Assembly: GCF_934202705.1 (NCBI RefSeq)
Contig: NZ_CAKPYE010000002.1
Location: 62,001 to 126,000, forward strand
Direction of reading: 5' to 3'
Origin: an uncultured Limosilactobacillus sp.
GTDB taxonomy: Bacteria; Bacillota; Bacilli; Lactobacillales; Lactobacillaceae
Length of the DNA: 64,000 nucleotides
In this document: piece by piece, positions 17,403-26,464 of the stretch
Layout: every line of letters begins with the position of its first letter
Numbering within the stretch: the stretch's first letter is position 1
Made by a program: the position numbers and the translations under genes
The notes under the pieces: model-generated
Told to the model about the DNA's origin: nothing
The model's database searches: none
Seen by the model: only the letters and a program-made list of their open reading frames with translations

Positions 17403-18833
17403 CTATTTCTTTTGCTTGCTTAAAGTTGAGTGGCTCATTCCATAAACAAAGTAAATCACTAATCCGGCAAGGAACCAAAATCCAGCATAAATCTTGGCAT
17501 CACCACTTAAACCAAGAAATACCAGCAAAGCGGCAACAAAACCAAGAAATGGCATAACTGGGTAGAATGGCATCTTAAAGTCAGGATCTTTAATGTCTTT
17601 ACCTTCCCGTTGACGAAGTGCATAAATTCCCAAACATACAAACATAAAGGAGATTAATGTTCCTGCAGAAATTAACTGTGAAAGGAATGCGAATGGGAAG
17701 AAGGCACCAATTAACACTGCCCCACATGTAAGAACAAACAAGGCATGGTTTGGTCGGTTCTTCGCGTCAAGCTTGCCCAACCACTTTGGCAGCATTCCAT
17801 CTCGACCAAAAGAATAGATTAAACGGGAACCAGCTAACGTCATTCCAATCAACGCCGTAAACATTCCGACAACTGCAATGGTTTGGACTACCACCGCGAC
17901 CATTGGATGATGAATCGCTCGTAAAGCCATCCCAACCGGTTCTGCAGAGTTCGCATATTTGGTATATGGCATTACACCGATTAAAACAACACTGACGGCC
18001 ACAAAGAGCACCACCGCAATTAACAATGAACCGAGGATCCCACGAGGCATGGTTTTTTGTGGATTAACCGCTTCAGCAGAGTTGGCAGCAATCGAGTCAA
18101 ACCCAATGTATGATAGAAAAATCATCGATACCCCAGCGTAAATTCCTTGCCAGCCACCAAAGGCACCATTAGCAGTCATATGATATTTGGGAACGAATGG
18201 CACAAAGTTGGCCTTTTGAACTGCAAATGCACCAACAACGACAAACAATAGGATTGCAAATACCTTTAGAATCACCAAAAGGTTTTCCACGCGGGCAGCT
18301 CCTGAAACCCCTTGAGCAATCAATAGCGCCACTGCAATGATTACGATCACGGAAACAAGGTCAACAATTCCTCCATTGTTACCAAACGTGTTTGATAAAC
18401 TATTTGGAAACCGCACACCAAACTGAGCGATTAATGCGCGAAAGTTAGCGGATAACCCCGAACCAACAAACGCCAATGCAATAAAATATTCCGCTAAGAG
18501 TGCCCAACCGGCAATCCACCCAAAAAACTCACCAAAAATAACGTTAATCCATGAGTAAGCGGAACCAGCAAATGGCATCGCTGCAGACATTTCGGCATAG
18601 GCAAACGCCACTAATCCAGCGACTACCGCTGCTAAAATAAATGAAATGATCACCGCCGGGCCAGCGTGTTGAGCAGCCACTTCACCAGGTAATGTGAAAA
18701 TTGACGCTGAAACAATGGTTCCGACACCTAATCCTAGAAAATCGCGAACCCGCAATGTTCTTGCCAAATGCGCATCCTTAATTTCATAGGTGCTCGGATC
18801 TTCCTTCATCGTCATCCTTTTCCAAATATTCAT
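17403..18833 (-). CDS. APC-family amino acid permease (CAT-like)
   Basis: 476 residues with about twelve to fourteen membrane segments. It opens with RVRDFLGLGVGTIVSASIFTLPGEVA, the unwound TM1 glycine motif of the APC family, and has the TM6 segment IFLSYIGFDSIAANSAEAVNPQ typical of the cationic amino acid transporter (CAT/YfnA) subgroup. It imports an amino acid by proton symport; the specificity is unknown, though the next gene is argR. Start: ATG 18833 has GGGGAGAG six bases upstream; ATG 18809 (KEDPSTYE) also has a plausible AAAGG. The end is marked by its own terminator. Confidence 0.88.
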   Translation of the reverse strand: MNIWKRMTMKEDPSTYEIKDAHLARTLRVRDFLGLGVGTIVSASIFTLPGEVAAQHAGPAVIISFILAAVVAGLVAFAYAEMSAAMPFAGSAYSWINVIFGEFFGWIAGWALLAEYFIALAFVGSGLSANFRALIAQFGVRFPNSLSNTFGNNGGIVDLVSVIVIIAVALLIAQGVSGAARVENLLVILKVFAILLFVVVGAFAVQKANFVPFVPKYHMTANGAFGGWQGIYAGVSMIFLSYIGFDSIAANSAEAVNPQKTMPRGILGSLLIAVVLFVAVSVVLIGVMPYTKYANSAEPVGMALRAIHHPMVAVVVQTIAVVGMFTALIGMTLAGSRLIYSFGRDGMLPKWLGKLDAKNRPNHALFVLTCGAVLIGAFFPFAFLSQLISAGTLISFMFVCLGIYALRQREGKDIKDPDFKMPFYPVMPFLGFVAALLVFLGLSGDAKIYAGFWFLAGLVIYFVYGMSHSTLSKQKK

Positions 18834-18946
18834 ACACATCTCTCCCCTAGATATTTCACGGAAGCCTTAACTTCCAAGCGTAATTATGATAGAAATCTTA
18901 TTTAATTCTCATAATTTTACCATTGTTTGATGAGCCCCGCAATTAT

Positions 18947-18982
18947 AAAAAGCCTTGAAATCGCTTCATTTCAAGACTTTTT
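18947..18982 (-). terminator. terminator of TetR/ABC operon
   Basis: AGTCTTGAAAT, loop, ATTTCAAGGCT then TTTT on the minus strand, directly after the stop codon at 18986. Confidence 0.85.
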
Positions 18983-18985
18983 TCA

Positions 18986-20971
18986 TTATTCTGCTGCGAG
19001 TGCTTCAATTGGATTCAGTTTTGCTGCCCGTCTTGCCGGTAGCAACGCCGCTAAGAAGGAAATAATCAACGCTGCAACAAAAGCAAACATTACATTGTCA
19101 ATTGTCAATTGAACAATATTGTATTTGATCAAACCGTAAAACGCGGCATTAATTCCCCAGGTTGCTAACAAGGTAATGGCCAAAGCTATAACCGCTGCAA
19201 AGAGGCCAATCAAAATGGACTCTGAGGTAAACAGACGTCGAATATCCACTTTTCGTTCACCAAGAGCTCGTAAAATACCGATTTCCTTTGTTCGCTCTGA
19301 GACTGACATATACATCGTGACAATGATCATTAGGGCTGAGACTAACAGTGAAATCCCTGCTACCCCCGCTAAAATGTTTGAAGCCAGCTTAACGTAACTA
19401 TTTACCCGCTTTAACATTGAACCAACCGTGATAGTGCCAAAAACCCGTCGATGGTCGGATTGCATATTATCGATATGATTAGCAATCTTTTGCACCTGCG
19501 ATAAATTAGCAACTTGGACTGCTAAAAAGTTAGGGCGGACATCCGCATTCTTATCCTTCAATGCTTGATAAACTGTTGCATAGTTCACAGATGAGCTACC
19601 GCTGGTTGTACTATCTACCAGACCAACTACTTTCACTGGAATACTAATTGCTACTGGCTGCCCGTGCCGATCAACCCAGTTAAATGCTAATGTCATCTTT
19701 TTTCCGACAATCTGCCGATAATGCTTAGCTCCCATCATTTGGGTAGCTTCTTGTTTACCAATAACAATTTCACCACGTTGCGGAACGTGACCGTTTTTAA
19801 TCGAAGCGGTTTTATTATTCGAATTCCAAGTACTTAACGCAGTACCGCTTTGGGTCTTTGCATTTTTAGCCAATTCCAATCGATAGGTCGGTAGCGTATA
19901 CCCCTTTTCAAATTGCCGAACACCATTAAGGTTTTTAATCCGCTTAATTTGGTTGGAATCAATCATCCCCGCTTGTGGATCACCTGCCATGTTCTGGAAG
20001 GTTTCCATTAACTCTTGCTGATTCATTTTCTTGCCAGTTGTATTTTTTAAAACTTGGATGGTCCGCGGATTAGCTACGGAATTAATCTGGTCTTGAATAT
20101 AATGATTAACCCCATTACCCAAACCACTAAAAATCATGACCGCAAATAAACCAATGGCCACCCCGATCATAATTAACGAGTTGCGCCAAAAGTTATACAT
20201 TAGGTGTTTAAACGAAAATGTATAACTGGCGTGTGCTGGAAGTTGCTGCGTTTGAATTTGCGTTGGATCTGTCGGAATTTCATAGGCTGGCTTTAAGCGC
20301 TGATCTTGATCGATCTGCCCATCTGCCATATGAACTACTCGGGTTCCATGATTCGCCACCGCAGTCGAGTGAGTTACCGCAATGACTAGTTTTCCATCCT
20401 TGGCAATTTCATCCATTAAAGCAAGCACTTCTTGTGTGTTTTTTGAATCTAGTGCACCAGTCGGTTCATCTGCAATAATAATCTGTGGATCACTAGCTAA
20501 TGCGCGCGCGATTGCAACCCGCTGCTTTTGACCACCAGACAAGTGTTTAGGATACTTGTGAATCTGGTCTGCAAGTCCCACTTTCTTTAACAGCTCTTCT
20601 GCTCGCTGTTTCTTTGCCGTTGCCGAAAGAGTTGTCATATCAAGCGACACTAAGACATTGTCAAGAACTGTTAAATGTGGAATCAGATTATACGATTGGT
20701 AAATATGACCAATTGTTGAGCGGCGGTATTCATCTAATTGTTTTTCGTTCCGATGGTCTAATAGTTGACCATCAATCTTCACCTGACCCTTAAATTCACG
20801 GTCCAGACCACCAACAATGTTCATTAATGTTGATTTCCCACCACCAGATTCACCTAGAATCGAAACAAACTCGCCTTTTTCAAAGGAAAGATTGATCCCT
20901 TTCAAAACCGGAAATTCATTATTTCCCAGGAAATATGATTTAAAAATCTGGTTTAATTCTAAAAACGCCAT
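18986..20971 (-). CDS. MacB-type ABC transporter, fused ATPase and FtsX-like permease
   Basis: 661 residues. The N-terminal ATPase (1-220) has Walker A GESGGGKS, signature LSGGQ and Walker B IIIADEPTGALD; after a linker come one membrane helix (about 262-285), a large extracytoplasmic domain (286-535) and three C-terminal helices with the FtsX motif ERTKEIGILRALGERKVDI. This is the MacB mechanotransmission architecture, usually exporting peptides or lipids or acting in antimicrobial resistance. Last gene of the TetR operon; together with the separate ATPase and permease genes it gives two ATPase/permease sets. Substrate unknown. Confidence 0.9.
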   Translation of the reverse strand: MAFLELNQIFKSYFLGNNEFPVLKGINLSFEKGEFVSILGESGGGKSTLMNIVGGLDREFKGQVKIDGQLLDHRNEKQLDEYRRSTIGHIYQSYNLIPHLTVLDNVLVSLDMTTLSATAKKQRAEELLKKVGLADQIHKYPKHLSGGQKQRVAIARALASDPQIIIADEPTGALDSKNTQEVLALMDEIAKDGKLVIAVTHSTAVANHGTRVVHMADGQIDQDQRLKPAYEIPTDPTQIQTQQLPAHASYTFSFKHLMYNFWRNSLIMIGVAIGLFAVMIFSGLGNGVNHYIQDQINSVANPRTIQVLKNTTGKKMNQQELMETFQNMAGDPQAGMIDSNQIKRIKNLNGVRQFEKGYTLPTYRLELAKNAKTQSGTALSTWNSNNKTASIKNGHVPQRGEIVIGKQEATQMMGAKHYRQIVGKKMTLAFNWVDRHGQPVAISIPVKVVGLVDSTTSGSSSVNYATVYQALKDKNADVRPNFLAVQVANLSQVQKIANHIDNMQSDHRRVFGTITVGSMLKRVNSYVKLASNILAGVAGISLLVSALMIIVTMYMSVSERTKEIGILRALGERKVDIRRLFTSESILIGLFAAVIALAITLLATWGINAAFYGLIKYNIVQLTIDNVMFAFVAALIISFLAALLPARRAAKLNPIEALAAE

Positions 20972-20995
20972 CTTAGTACCGTTACCTTTCTTGAT

Positions 20996-21670
20996 TTATT
21001 TTGTTTGTGTCATTTTACCATCATCAATTTCAAAAATCCGGTCTGCATAGACTCGCAGTCGTAGATCATGCGTTACCACTATGACCGTCTTATTTTTTTG
21101 ATGGGCTAATCTTTGAAATTCTTGGCCAACTACTGCTCCGCGTTGACTATCTAACGCCGCAGTTGGTTCATCCGCTAATATAAACACGGGATTGGTGTAC
21201 AGGGCTCGTGCAATTGCTACCCGTTGATTTTGACCACCAGATAGCTGATCTGGATATTGTTGCCGTAAATCAGCAATGTCTAATTCCTTCAGTAACTGAT
21301 CTAATTCTGATGGAGTGAGGTTACCATGTGGCTTGACACGATCAACCAACTGAAATTGTTCTGTCACCGTCAAATACGGTAAAAGATTATATGATTGTAA
21401 AACAAAGCCAACTTTATTTAATCGTAGCTGCTCTAATTGATGTCGATTAAAATGCTGTACATCTTGACCGTCAATCAAAACCTGCCCAGAGCTCGGCTGT
21501 CGTAATCCCCCAGCGATCGTTAAAAAGGTACTCTTTCCAGAACCCGATGGTCCTAAGATCAAAGTCAATTCTCCCGCTGATGCACGAAAATTAATGTCAG
21601 TTAATGCTTGCACCTCGCCAATTCCAGCTCCGAAACTTCGGTTAACATTTTTTAATTCAATCGTTGCCAT
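20996..21670 (-). CDS. ABC transporter ATPase (LolD/MacB type)
   Basis: 224 residues from ATG 21670 (MATIELKNVNRSFG), the usual size. Walker A LGPSGSGKS, Q-loop LQSYNLLPYL, signature LSGGQNQRVAIARAL, Walker B VFILADEPTAALDS and H-loop VVTHD are all intact. The longer frame to 21736 runs into the permease gene and has no better start. It pairs with the upstream FtsX-like permease (10-base gap) and precedes the fused MacB-type protein (25-base gap). Confidence 0.92.
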   Translation of the reverse strand: MATIELKNVNRSFGAGIGEVQALTDINFRASAGELTLILGPSGSGKSTFLTIAGGLRQPSSGQVLIDGQDVQHFNRHQLEQLRLNKVGFVLQSYNLLPYLTVTEQFQLVDRVKPHGNLTPSELDQLLKELDIADLRQQYPDQLSGGQNQRVAIARALYTNPVFILADEPTAALDSQRGAVVGQEFQRLAHQKNKTVIVVTHDLRLRVYADRIFEIDDGKMTQTK

Positions 21671-21680
21671 AATTAATCTC

Positions 21681-22742
21681 CTAGATTGCGTCAAGTGGAT
21701 CGATTTTGGAAATGATCCGTACTGGAAGTAATGCACCCACCGTTCCTAAAATGATTAAACTAATTCCAATTAGGATTGTTAATGGCCAGTTAATCAGCAT
21801 TGGAACGTTAGTTGGCATTACTAGGGACGTCACTAAAGTGATTATTAAACTAACCATCACTCCTGATGTCATTAGGATAATCGCTTCAGAAATGGTTGCC
21901 CAAACAAGCGTCGCAGCCGGGATTCCCTGAGCCCGTAAAACTGCGTATTCTGGGAGTTTTTGCATCGTCAAAATATAGAGAAAAACCGCAATCACAATCA
22001 AAGAAATCACCATCAAAAAGCCAATCATAAACAAGAACGTTGTATTTTGGGCAGCATAGCCAGGAAGCTTTTGAATAAACTCTTTTGCAGTATACCGACC
22101 TAATTGTGAATGAAGACTGGCGGCTAAATTCTGGTCCGAAAAGACACCGCTTGCTATAAATTGATCGTTAGTACCTTTCAAGTGTCGCCAGGCAGCTAAT
22201 GAACCAATTGCCAGAGGAGCAATATTTAGTTTGGCATTCTTTACAAAGCCAACGACCTGATATGTTTGCTGTTGATCTGCAAATTTAACCTGATTACCAA
22301 TCCGGTATCCCTTTTCGTGTAATGAACGATCAAGCACAATTTCATTAACCTGCTGTGGCCGATGTCCCTCAGTAATTTGAAGCTTATGTCGATAAAGAAA
22401 CTGTTGCCGGTCAATCCCCATAAACTGGATTGATTGTTTATTCGCATGGTTAGAATGCGCCCTTTTCATTACAACAGGAACTGTCCCCACCAGTGCCTCA
22501 TGTGCGTTTAGCTTACCAACTTGTTTGCTAGTAATTAATGATTGACCAAGGTTATCGTCAGCATCTCGATTTAGATAGACCGTTTTGATATCCCAGTCAC
22601 GAATTACGGCAGTGTTTTCATTCGCCAACCCTAACATTAATCCGGTGAGGATAATCATCAAATAGCCAATCAAGGTGACTATTCCGATAATCAAACCGTA
22701 ATGGAGTTTATTATGCATGATTTCGCGGATTGCTAAAAACAT
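21681..22742 (-). CDS. FtsX-like ABC permease
   Basis: 353 residues. One N-terminal helix (about 14-36), a large outer domain, and three C-terminal helices around FMIGFLMVISLIVIAVFLYILTM, TSGVMVSLIITLVTSL and ILIGISLIILGTVGALLP, the half-MacB pattern. QKLPEYAVLRAQG corresponds to the FtsX coupling region. Start 22742 is used because GGAGG overlaps the tetR stop; the ATG lies one base after the TGA of tetR. It needs the ATPase at 20996. Confidence 0.88.
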   Translation of the reverse strand: MFLAIREIMHNKLHYGLIIGIVTLIGYLMIILTGLMLGLANENTAVIRDWDIKTVYLNRDADDNLGQSLITSKQVGKLNAHEALVGTVPVVMKRAHSNHANKQSIQFMGIDRQQFLYRHKLQITEGHRPQQVNEIVLDRSLHEKGYRIGNQVKFADQQQTYQVVGFVKNAKLNIAPLAIGSLAAWRHLKGTNDQFIASGVFSDQNLAASLHSQLGRYTAKEFIQKLPGYAAQNTTFLFMIGFLMVISLIVIAVFLYILTMQKLPEYAVLRAQGIPAATLVWATISEAIILMTSGVMVSLIITLVTSLVMPTNVPMLINWPLTILIGISLIILGTVGALLPVRIISKIDPLDAI

Positions 22743-22743
22743 T

Positions 22744-23271
22744 TCAACCTCCAATTAGCCTCTTTAAGACCGTTCCGAGCCGTTTGATAATTTCTTTTTG
22801 AAGTGCTGGATTCATTAGACATTCTTTAATTGCTTGATGACAAAGCGTGGCAATCGCCCACTGTTTAGCATCCATTTTTTCCGCAACAGAATGATGATTA
22901 ATTCCACGAGCAGCTAAATAGCCCTCATTCGCTTGATAGTAGTTCTTTAAAAAACTAGCATAGCTACTTTGTCGAACCCGGTTCAACATTTCACAAATCG
23001 CTTTCTCATATTCTCCTGCGGTTTTCCGTTGCTGCATTAGGTCGTCGGGATGGAGTCCCAAATCACTAATGGTGACTTTCATCAACCACTGATGGGCATC
23101 AATCAAGTCTGAAAAGTACTTATAAAATGTTCCTCGAGCAACTCCGGCTGTTTTAACGATGCGCGCAACCTGCGCAGTCGCTAGCGGATGCTCACTAAAT
23201 TCCTTTAACAGGGCCGATTGCATGTTCAGTTGCTTTTTTTCAGAAAGGTTGATAAAGGTTTTCGATGGCAT
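22744..23271 (-). CDS. TetR-family repressor of the ABC operon
   Basis: 175 residues. The N-terminal HTH (HPLATAQVARIVKTAGVARGTFYKYFSD) is clearly TetR type; the C-terminal half is a divergent helical ligand domain. The frame extends to 23298, but that start lies inside an operator; GGAG is 8 bases before ATG 23271 (MPSKTF). It heads the four-gene ABC operon and is read from a consensus promoter with two identical-type 13-bp palindromes (23293 and 23336), so autorepression released by a ligand of the exporters is the likely scheme. Confidence 0.9.
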   Translation of the reverse strand: MPSKTFINLSEKKQLNMQSALLKEFSEHPLATAQVARIVKTAGVARGTFYKYFSDLIDAHQWLMKVTISDLGLHPDDLMQQRKTAGEYEKAICEMLNRVRQSSYASFLKNYYQANEGYLAARGINHHSVAEKMDAKQWAIATLCHQAIKECLMNPALQKEIIKRLGTVLKRLIGG

Positions 23272-23289
23272 AAACTCGTCTCCATTTTC

Positions 23290-23349
23290 AAGTGACATTG
23301 TGTCACTTGGTGTTATAACTATTATATTGATCTAGTGACACCGTGTCAA
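23290..23349 (-). promoter_or_regulatory. consensus promoter with two TetR operators
   Basis: Minus strand -35 TTGACA (23344-23349), 17 bases, -10 TATAAT (23321-23326). Palindromes TGACACGGTGTCA (23336-23348, over the -35) and TGACACAATGTCA (23293-23305, downstream of the start point) share the TGACAC..TGTCA frame; the second extends to a 19-bp palindrome at 23290-23308. Confidence 0.88.
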
Positions 23350-23357
23350 TCGAAGAC

Positions 23358-23390
23358 AAAAAATAAGACCGAGCTATCACCTCGATCTTA
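23358..23390 (-). terminator. terminator of mdh
   Basis: AAGATCGAG, loop, CTCGGTCTT then ATTTTTTG on the minus strand, 27 bases past the mdh stop. Confidence 0.85.
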
Positions 23391-23417
23391 TCTACTAATG
23401 GGATTTAAGGAATTAAC

Positions 23418-24428
23418 TTATGCTTCTTCGCCGCCGACCTTAACAATGGCTTTGGAAACTTTACCAAGCTTGCCGCTAACAAAGTCTTCAACACCGTTTA
23501 AGTCTAATTCGTGAGAGAAGAGCGGTAACGGATCAACCGTACCAGATGCTAATAAAGCAATTGAATCTTCAAAAGTGTAAGGATTAATAAATGCCCCTTG
23601 AATTGTTAATTGCTTCTTGAAAACATCGTATGTGTTAACTGAGAACTTGTCATCTGGGTTTCCCACACCAAACATCAATACTTGTGCCCCCTTGGCAGCT
23701 GCATCCAATGCTTGTTCTTGAGTTGCTGGTAAACCAACGGCTTCAACAACAATATCAAAACTATCTGCTGGAATTTCTTCCTTAGTAGTGTTGATTGTCT
23801 TAACGCCAAAGTGTTCACGGTTATTAGCCAACTTATCATCAGAACGACCCGCCAAAGTTACTTCATGAATACCACGAGCCTTTAAAATTTGGGCAAAGAG
23901 TTGCCCTTCAAAACCATCACCTAAGACTAATGCTTTTTGGTATGGGTGTGTTTCTAATAAGTCAACACCGTGCATTGCACAAGAAATTGGTTCAACAACG
24001 GCAGCTGCCTTTAAGGAAACATCATCAGGAATTGGGTAAACAACCTTAGCTGGAGCAGTGAAGTATTCTTCAAAGCCACCGTCACGGGTAACACCTACCG
24101 CATCCAAGTGTTCACATAATTCAGGACGTTGGGTTCGGCAATATTCACATTGACCACAGTAGATATTAGGGTCAACAGTTACCCGGTCACCAGGTTTAAC
24201 ATTGGTAACCGCTGAACCAACTTTCGTAACTACTCCTGAATTTTCATGACCTAAAACGATTGGTGGAACCGCTGATGCAGATCCTGGCAAACCAGCATAA
24301 AGCGCCTTATCAGTTCCGCAAATTCCTGCGTAGGCCGTGTGAACGAGGACTTCATCTGGCTTAATTTCAGGAACTTCGTAGTCTTCAACCTTTAGTTCTT
24401 TTTTGCCTTCTAAAACTAATGCCTTCAT
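23418..24428 (-). CDS. mdh: mannitol 2-dehydrogenase (zinc MDR family)
   Basis: 336 residues. Reduces fructose to mannitol with NAD(P)H, the classic electron sink of heterofermentative lactobacilli. Zinc-MDR features: catalytic-zinc GICGTDKALYAGLPG and GHENSGVV (residues about 36-70), four structural-zinc cysteines in CGQCEYCRTQRPELC, and a Rossmann motif ALVLGDGFEGQLF. The DPNIYCGQCEYCRT and C-terminal AIVKVGGEEA segments closely recall Leuconostoc and lactobacillar mannitol dehydrogenases. Its promoter has the same operator as the sucrose phosphorylase operon. GAGAGG precedes the ATG. Another polyol dehydrogenase is possible but less likely. Confidence 0.9.
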   Translation of the reverse strand: MKALVLEGKKELKVEDYEVPEIKPDEVLVHTAYAGICGTDKALYAGLPGSASAVPPIVLGHENSGVVTKVGSAVTNVKPGDRVTVDPNIYCGQCEYCRTQRPELCEHLDAVGVTRDGGFEEYFTAPAKVVYPIPDDVSLKAAAVVEPISCAMHGVDLLETHPYQKALVLGDGFEGQLFAQILKARGIHEVTLAGRSDDKLANNREHFGVKTINTTKEEIPADSFDIVVEAVGLPATQEQALDAAAKGAQVLMFGVGNPDDKFSVNTYDVFKKQLTIQGAFINPYTFEDSIALLASGTVDPLPLFSHELDLNGVEDFVSGKLGKVSKAIVKVGGEEA

Positions 24429-24469
24429 TAGCAGATACCTCTCTTGTGAATAGTTTAATTTACTCCGTC

Positions 24470-24508
24470 AGTATACGAAAAGCTGTACTCATTGTCAAAC
24501 GATTATCA
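24470..24508 (-). promoter_or_regulatory. mdh promoter with 16-bp LacI-type operator
   Basis: Minus strand -35 TTGACA at 24493-24498, 17-base spacer, -10 TATACT at 24470-24475. TGATAATCGTTTGACA at 24493-24508 overlaps the -35 exactly as at the gtfA promoter; the two sites differ at one base. Confidence 0.85.
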
Positions 24509-24640
24509 TTAAGAATTTCGCAATGATTATAGCTCTCTATTTATTATAAAAGATCTTTCATTATTAATCCTCATTTAAAAAACGAAAAAGTCTGTATAAC
24601 CGCTGAAAAATGGATATTTCCCATTGCGTTACCTAATTTT

Positions 24641-24654
24641 TTATGCTAACCTAA
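24641..24654. promoter_or_regulatory. DtxR/MntR-type box before mntH
   Basis: TTATGCTAACCTAA differs at one position from TTAGGCTAACCTAA, the core of the DtxR-family box. It lies 76 bases upstream of the mntH start, suggesting manganese-dependent repression. The rest of 24509-24729 is AT-rich without other recognisable signals. Confidence 0.6.
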
Positions 24655-24729
24655 CAAAGGTGTTCAAATAGATTAATATTTAATGTGAACATTACCTTAT
24701 TAGCATACGAAAGAAAGGGAGGATTTGGC

Positions 24730-26307
24730 GTGGCAGACACAAAAAATCAACACCGTAAACATAAGCTGATTGAATATGCGAACGGTAAATCTCTTGAGGA
24801 AATCAACGGTACCGTTGAGGTTCCCCATGGTAAAGGCTTTTGGCGGACTTTATTCGCTTACTCTGGACCTGGCGCTTTAGTCGCTGTGGGTTACATGGAC
24901 CCAGGTAATTGGTCAACTTCAATTACTGGTGGTCAAAGCTTCCAATATACATTAATGACGACCATCCTGATTTCAAGTTTGATTGCGATGTTACTTCAAT
25001 ACATGGCAGCTAAACTTGGTATCGTAAGCCAAATGGACCTTGCGCAGGCCATTCGGGCTCGTACAGGGAAGGCTCTTGGAATTATTCTATGGATCATGAC
25101 AGAATTTGCCATCATGGCCACTGATATTGCGGAAGTTATCGGGGCAGCGATTGCTTTAAACCTGCTGTTTCATATTCCATTAGTACCATCCGTTTTCATC
25201 ACTGTTCTTGATGTCTTAGTGCTTCTTCTGTTAACGAAGATCGGTTTTCGTAAAATCGAAGCTATTGTTGCTTGTTTAATCTTGGTCATTTTATTGGTCT
25301 TCGCTTACGAAGTTGCTTTATCCAAACCAGTTTGGGGCAGTGTCTTTATGGGATTAATTCCATCTCAAAAAGCAATTGCTAAGGGTCCTGTGGTAGGTGG
25401 AATTTCACCATTAACTGGGACATTAGGGATTATTGGAGCAACGGTTATGCCTCATAACCTATATCTTCACTCTGCTATTTCTCAAACACGAAAGTTAGAT
25501 CACTCTAACATTGACGAAATGCGACAAACTGTGCGCTTTACAACGTGGGATTCTAACATTCAATTAAGTTTAGCTTTCTTCGTTAATTCATTATTGCTGA
25601 TCATGGGTGTGGCTGTCTTTAAGTACGGCGCAGTACAAGATAGCTCCTTCTTCGGCTTATATGATGCTTTGAATAATACTTCAATGTTAAGCAATGGGAT
25701 CTTAATTGCCGTTGCCAAATCTGGAATTCTTTCAACTCTTTTTGCGGTAGCCCTATTGGCTTCTGGTCAAAATTCAACTATTACTGGAACTTTAACTGGT
25801 CAAGTTATTATGGAAGGTTTTATCCATATGAAGATGCCCCTTTGGGCTCGTCGGTTGGTAACACGTTTAATTTCTGTGATTCCAGTTTTAATTTGTGTTG
25901 CCATGACTGGTCATGATAGTGTTACTCAACAACACGCAGCATTAAACCTTCTAATGGAAAACTCTCAAGTGTTCTTAGCATTTGCGCTCCCATTCTCCAT
26001 GTTGCCATTATTATTAATGACTAACAGTACTGCTGAAATGGGCGAATTCCGTAACTCTGGTTGGGTTCGTGTTTGCGGTTGGATTTCCGTGCTAGCTTTA
26101 ACTTTCTTAAACCTGTACAACCTACCACAAACATATGAAGGGTTTGGTCTTTGGAAGAAATCAACCTCTGACGTGCTTGCCTGGATTACCATTGTGATCA
26201 TTCTGGCCTTGTTAATCTGGACATGTACAGAAATGATTATTGGGGATCGCAACTTTGCAGCTGAAAATAAGAAACACCCTTGGGAAAAAACTGAATCAAG
26301 TAATTAG
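24730..26307 (+). CDS. mntH: NRAMP-type Mn2+/H+ symporter
   Basis: About 525 residues with eleven to twelve membrane segments. The TM1 metal-site motif is present as GYMDPGNWSTS (the DPGN core) and the TM6 motif as ATVMPHNLYLHSA (MPH). It imports manganese, which lactobacilli accumulate as an antioxidant. Start: the frame is open from ATG 24685, but AAAGGGAGG lies inside that stretch, 7 bases before a GTG at 24730 (VADTKNQH), so GTG is preferred. A DtxR/MntR-like box upstream fits metal control. Followed by its own terminator and then ahpC. Confidence 0.93.
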   Translation: MADTKNQHRKHKLIEYANGKSLEEINGTVEVPHGKGFWRTLFAYSGPGALVAVGYMDPGNWSTSITGGQSFQYTLMTTILISSLIAMLLQYMAAKLGIVSQMDLAQAIRARTGKALGIILWIMTEFAIMATDIAEVIGAAIALNLLFHIPLVPSVFITVLDVLVLLLLTKIGFRKIEAIVACLILVILLVFAYEVALSKPVWGSVFMGLIPSQKAIAKGPVVGGISPLTGTLGIIGATVMPHNLYLHSAISQTRKLDHSNIDEMRQTVRFTTWDSNIQLSLAFFVNSLLLIMGVAVFKYGAVQDSSFFGLYDALNNTSMLSNGILIAVAKSGILSTLFAVALLASGQNSTITGTLTGQVIMEGFIHMKMPLWARRLVTRLISVIPVLICVAMTGHDSVTQQHAALNLLMENSQVFLAFALPFSMLPLLLMTNSTAEMGEFRNSGWVRVCGWISVLALTFLNLYNLPQTYEGFGLWKKSTSDVLAWITIVIILALLIWTCTEMIIGDRNFAAENKKHPWEKTESSN

Positions 26308-26317
26308 CCATTAAAAA

Positions 26318-26341
26318 GCACGACACCAAGTCGTGTTTTTT
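26318..26341 (+). terminator. terminator of mntH
   Basis: CACGAC, loop ACCAA, GTCGTG then TTTTTTT. Confidence 0.85.
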
Positions 26342-26391
26342 TATTAGAAACATTCTGAAAAAAATAATCCCCGCTTCCTTAACTAAATTAG

Positions 26392-26446
26392 TTGATTATT
26401 AAAGAAAAAGCATTATACTTATAGTTGTAGTTAAGAATTATTCTAA
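26392..26446 (+). promoter_or_regulatory. ahpC promoter with PerR-like box
   Basis: TTGATT at 26392-26397, 16-base spacer, TATACT at 26414-26419. TAAGAATTATTCTAA at 26432-26446 matches 12 of 15 positions of the PerR box TTATAATNATTATAA and sits just after the start point. Confidence 0.5.
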
Positions 26447-26464
26447 TTTAAGGAGCGGATATTA

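Noticed and set aside
24729..24735. ATG 24685 as mntH start
   Set aside because: Its upstream sequence lacks a ribosome binding site, while AAAGGGAGG inside the extension fits the GTG at 24730.
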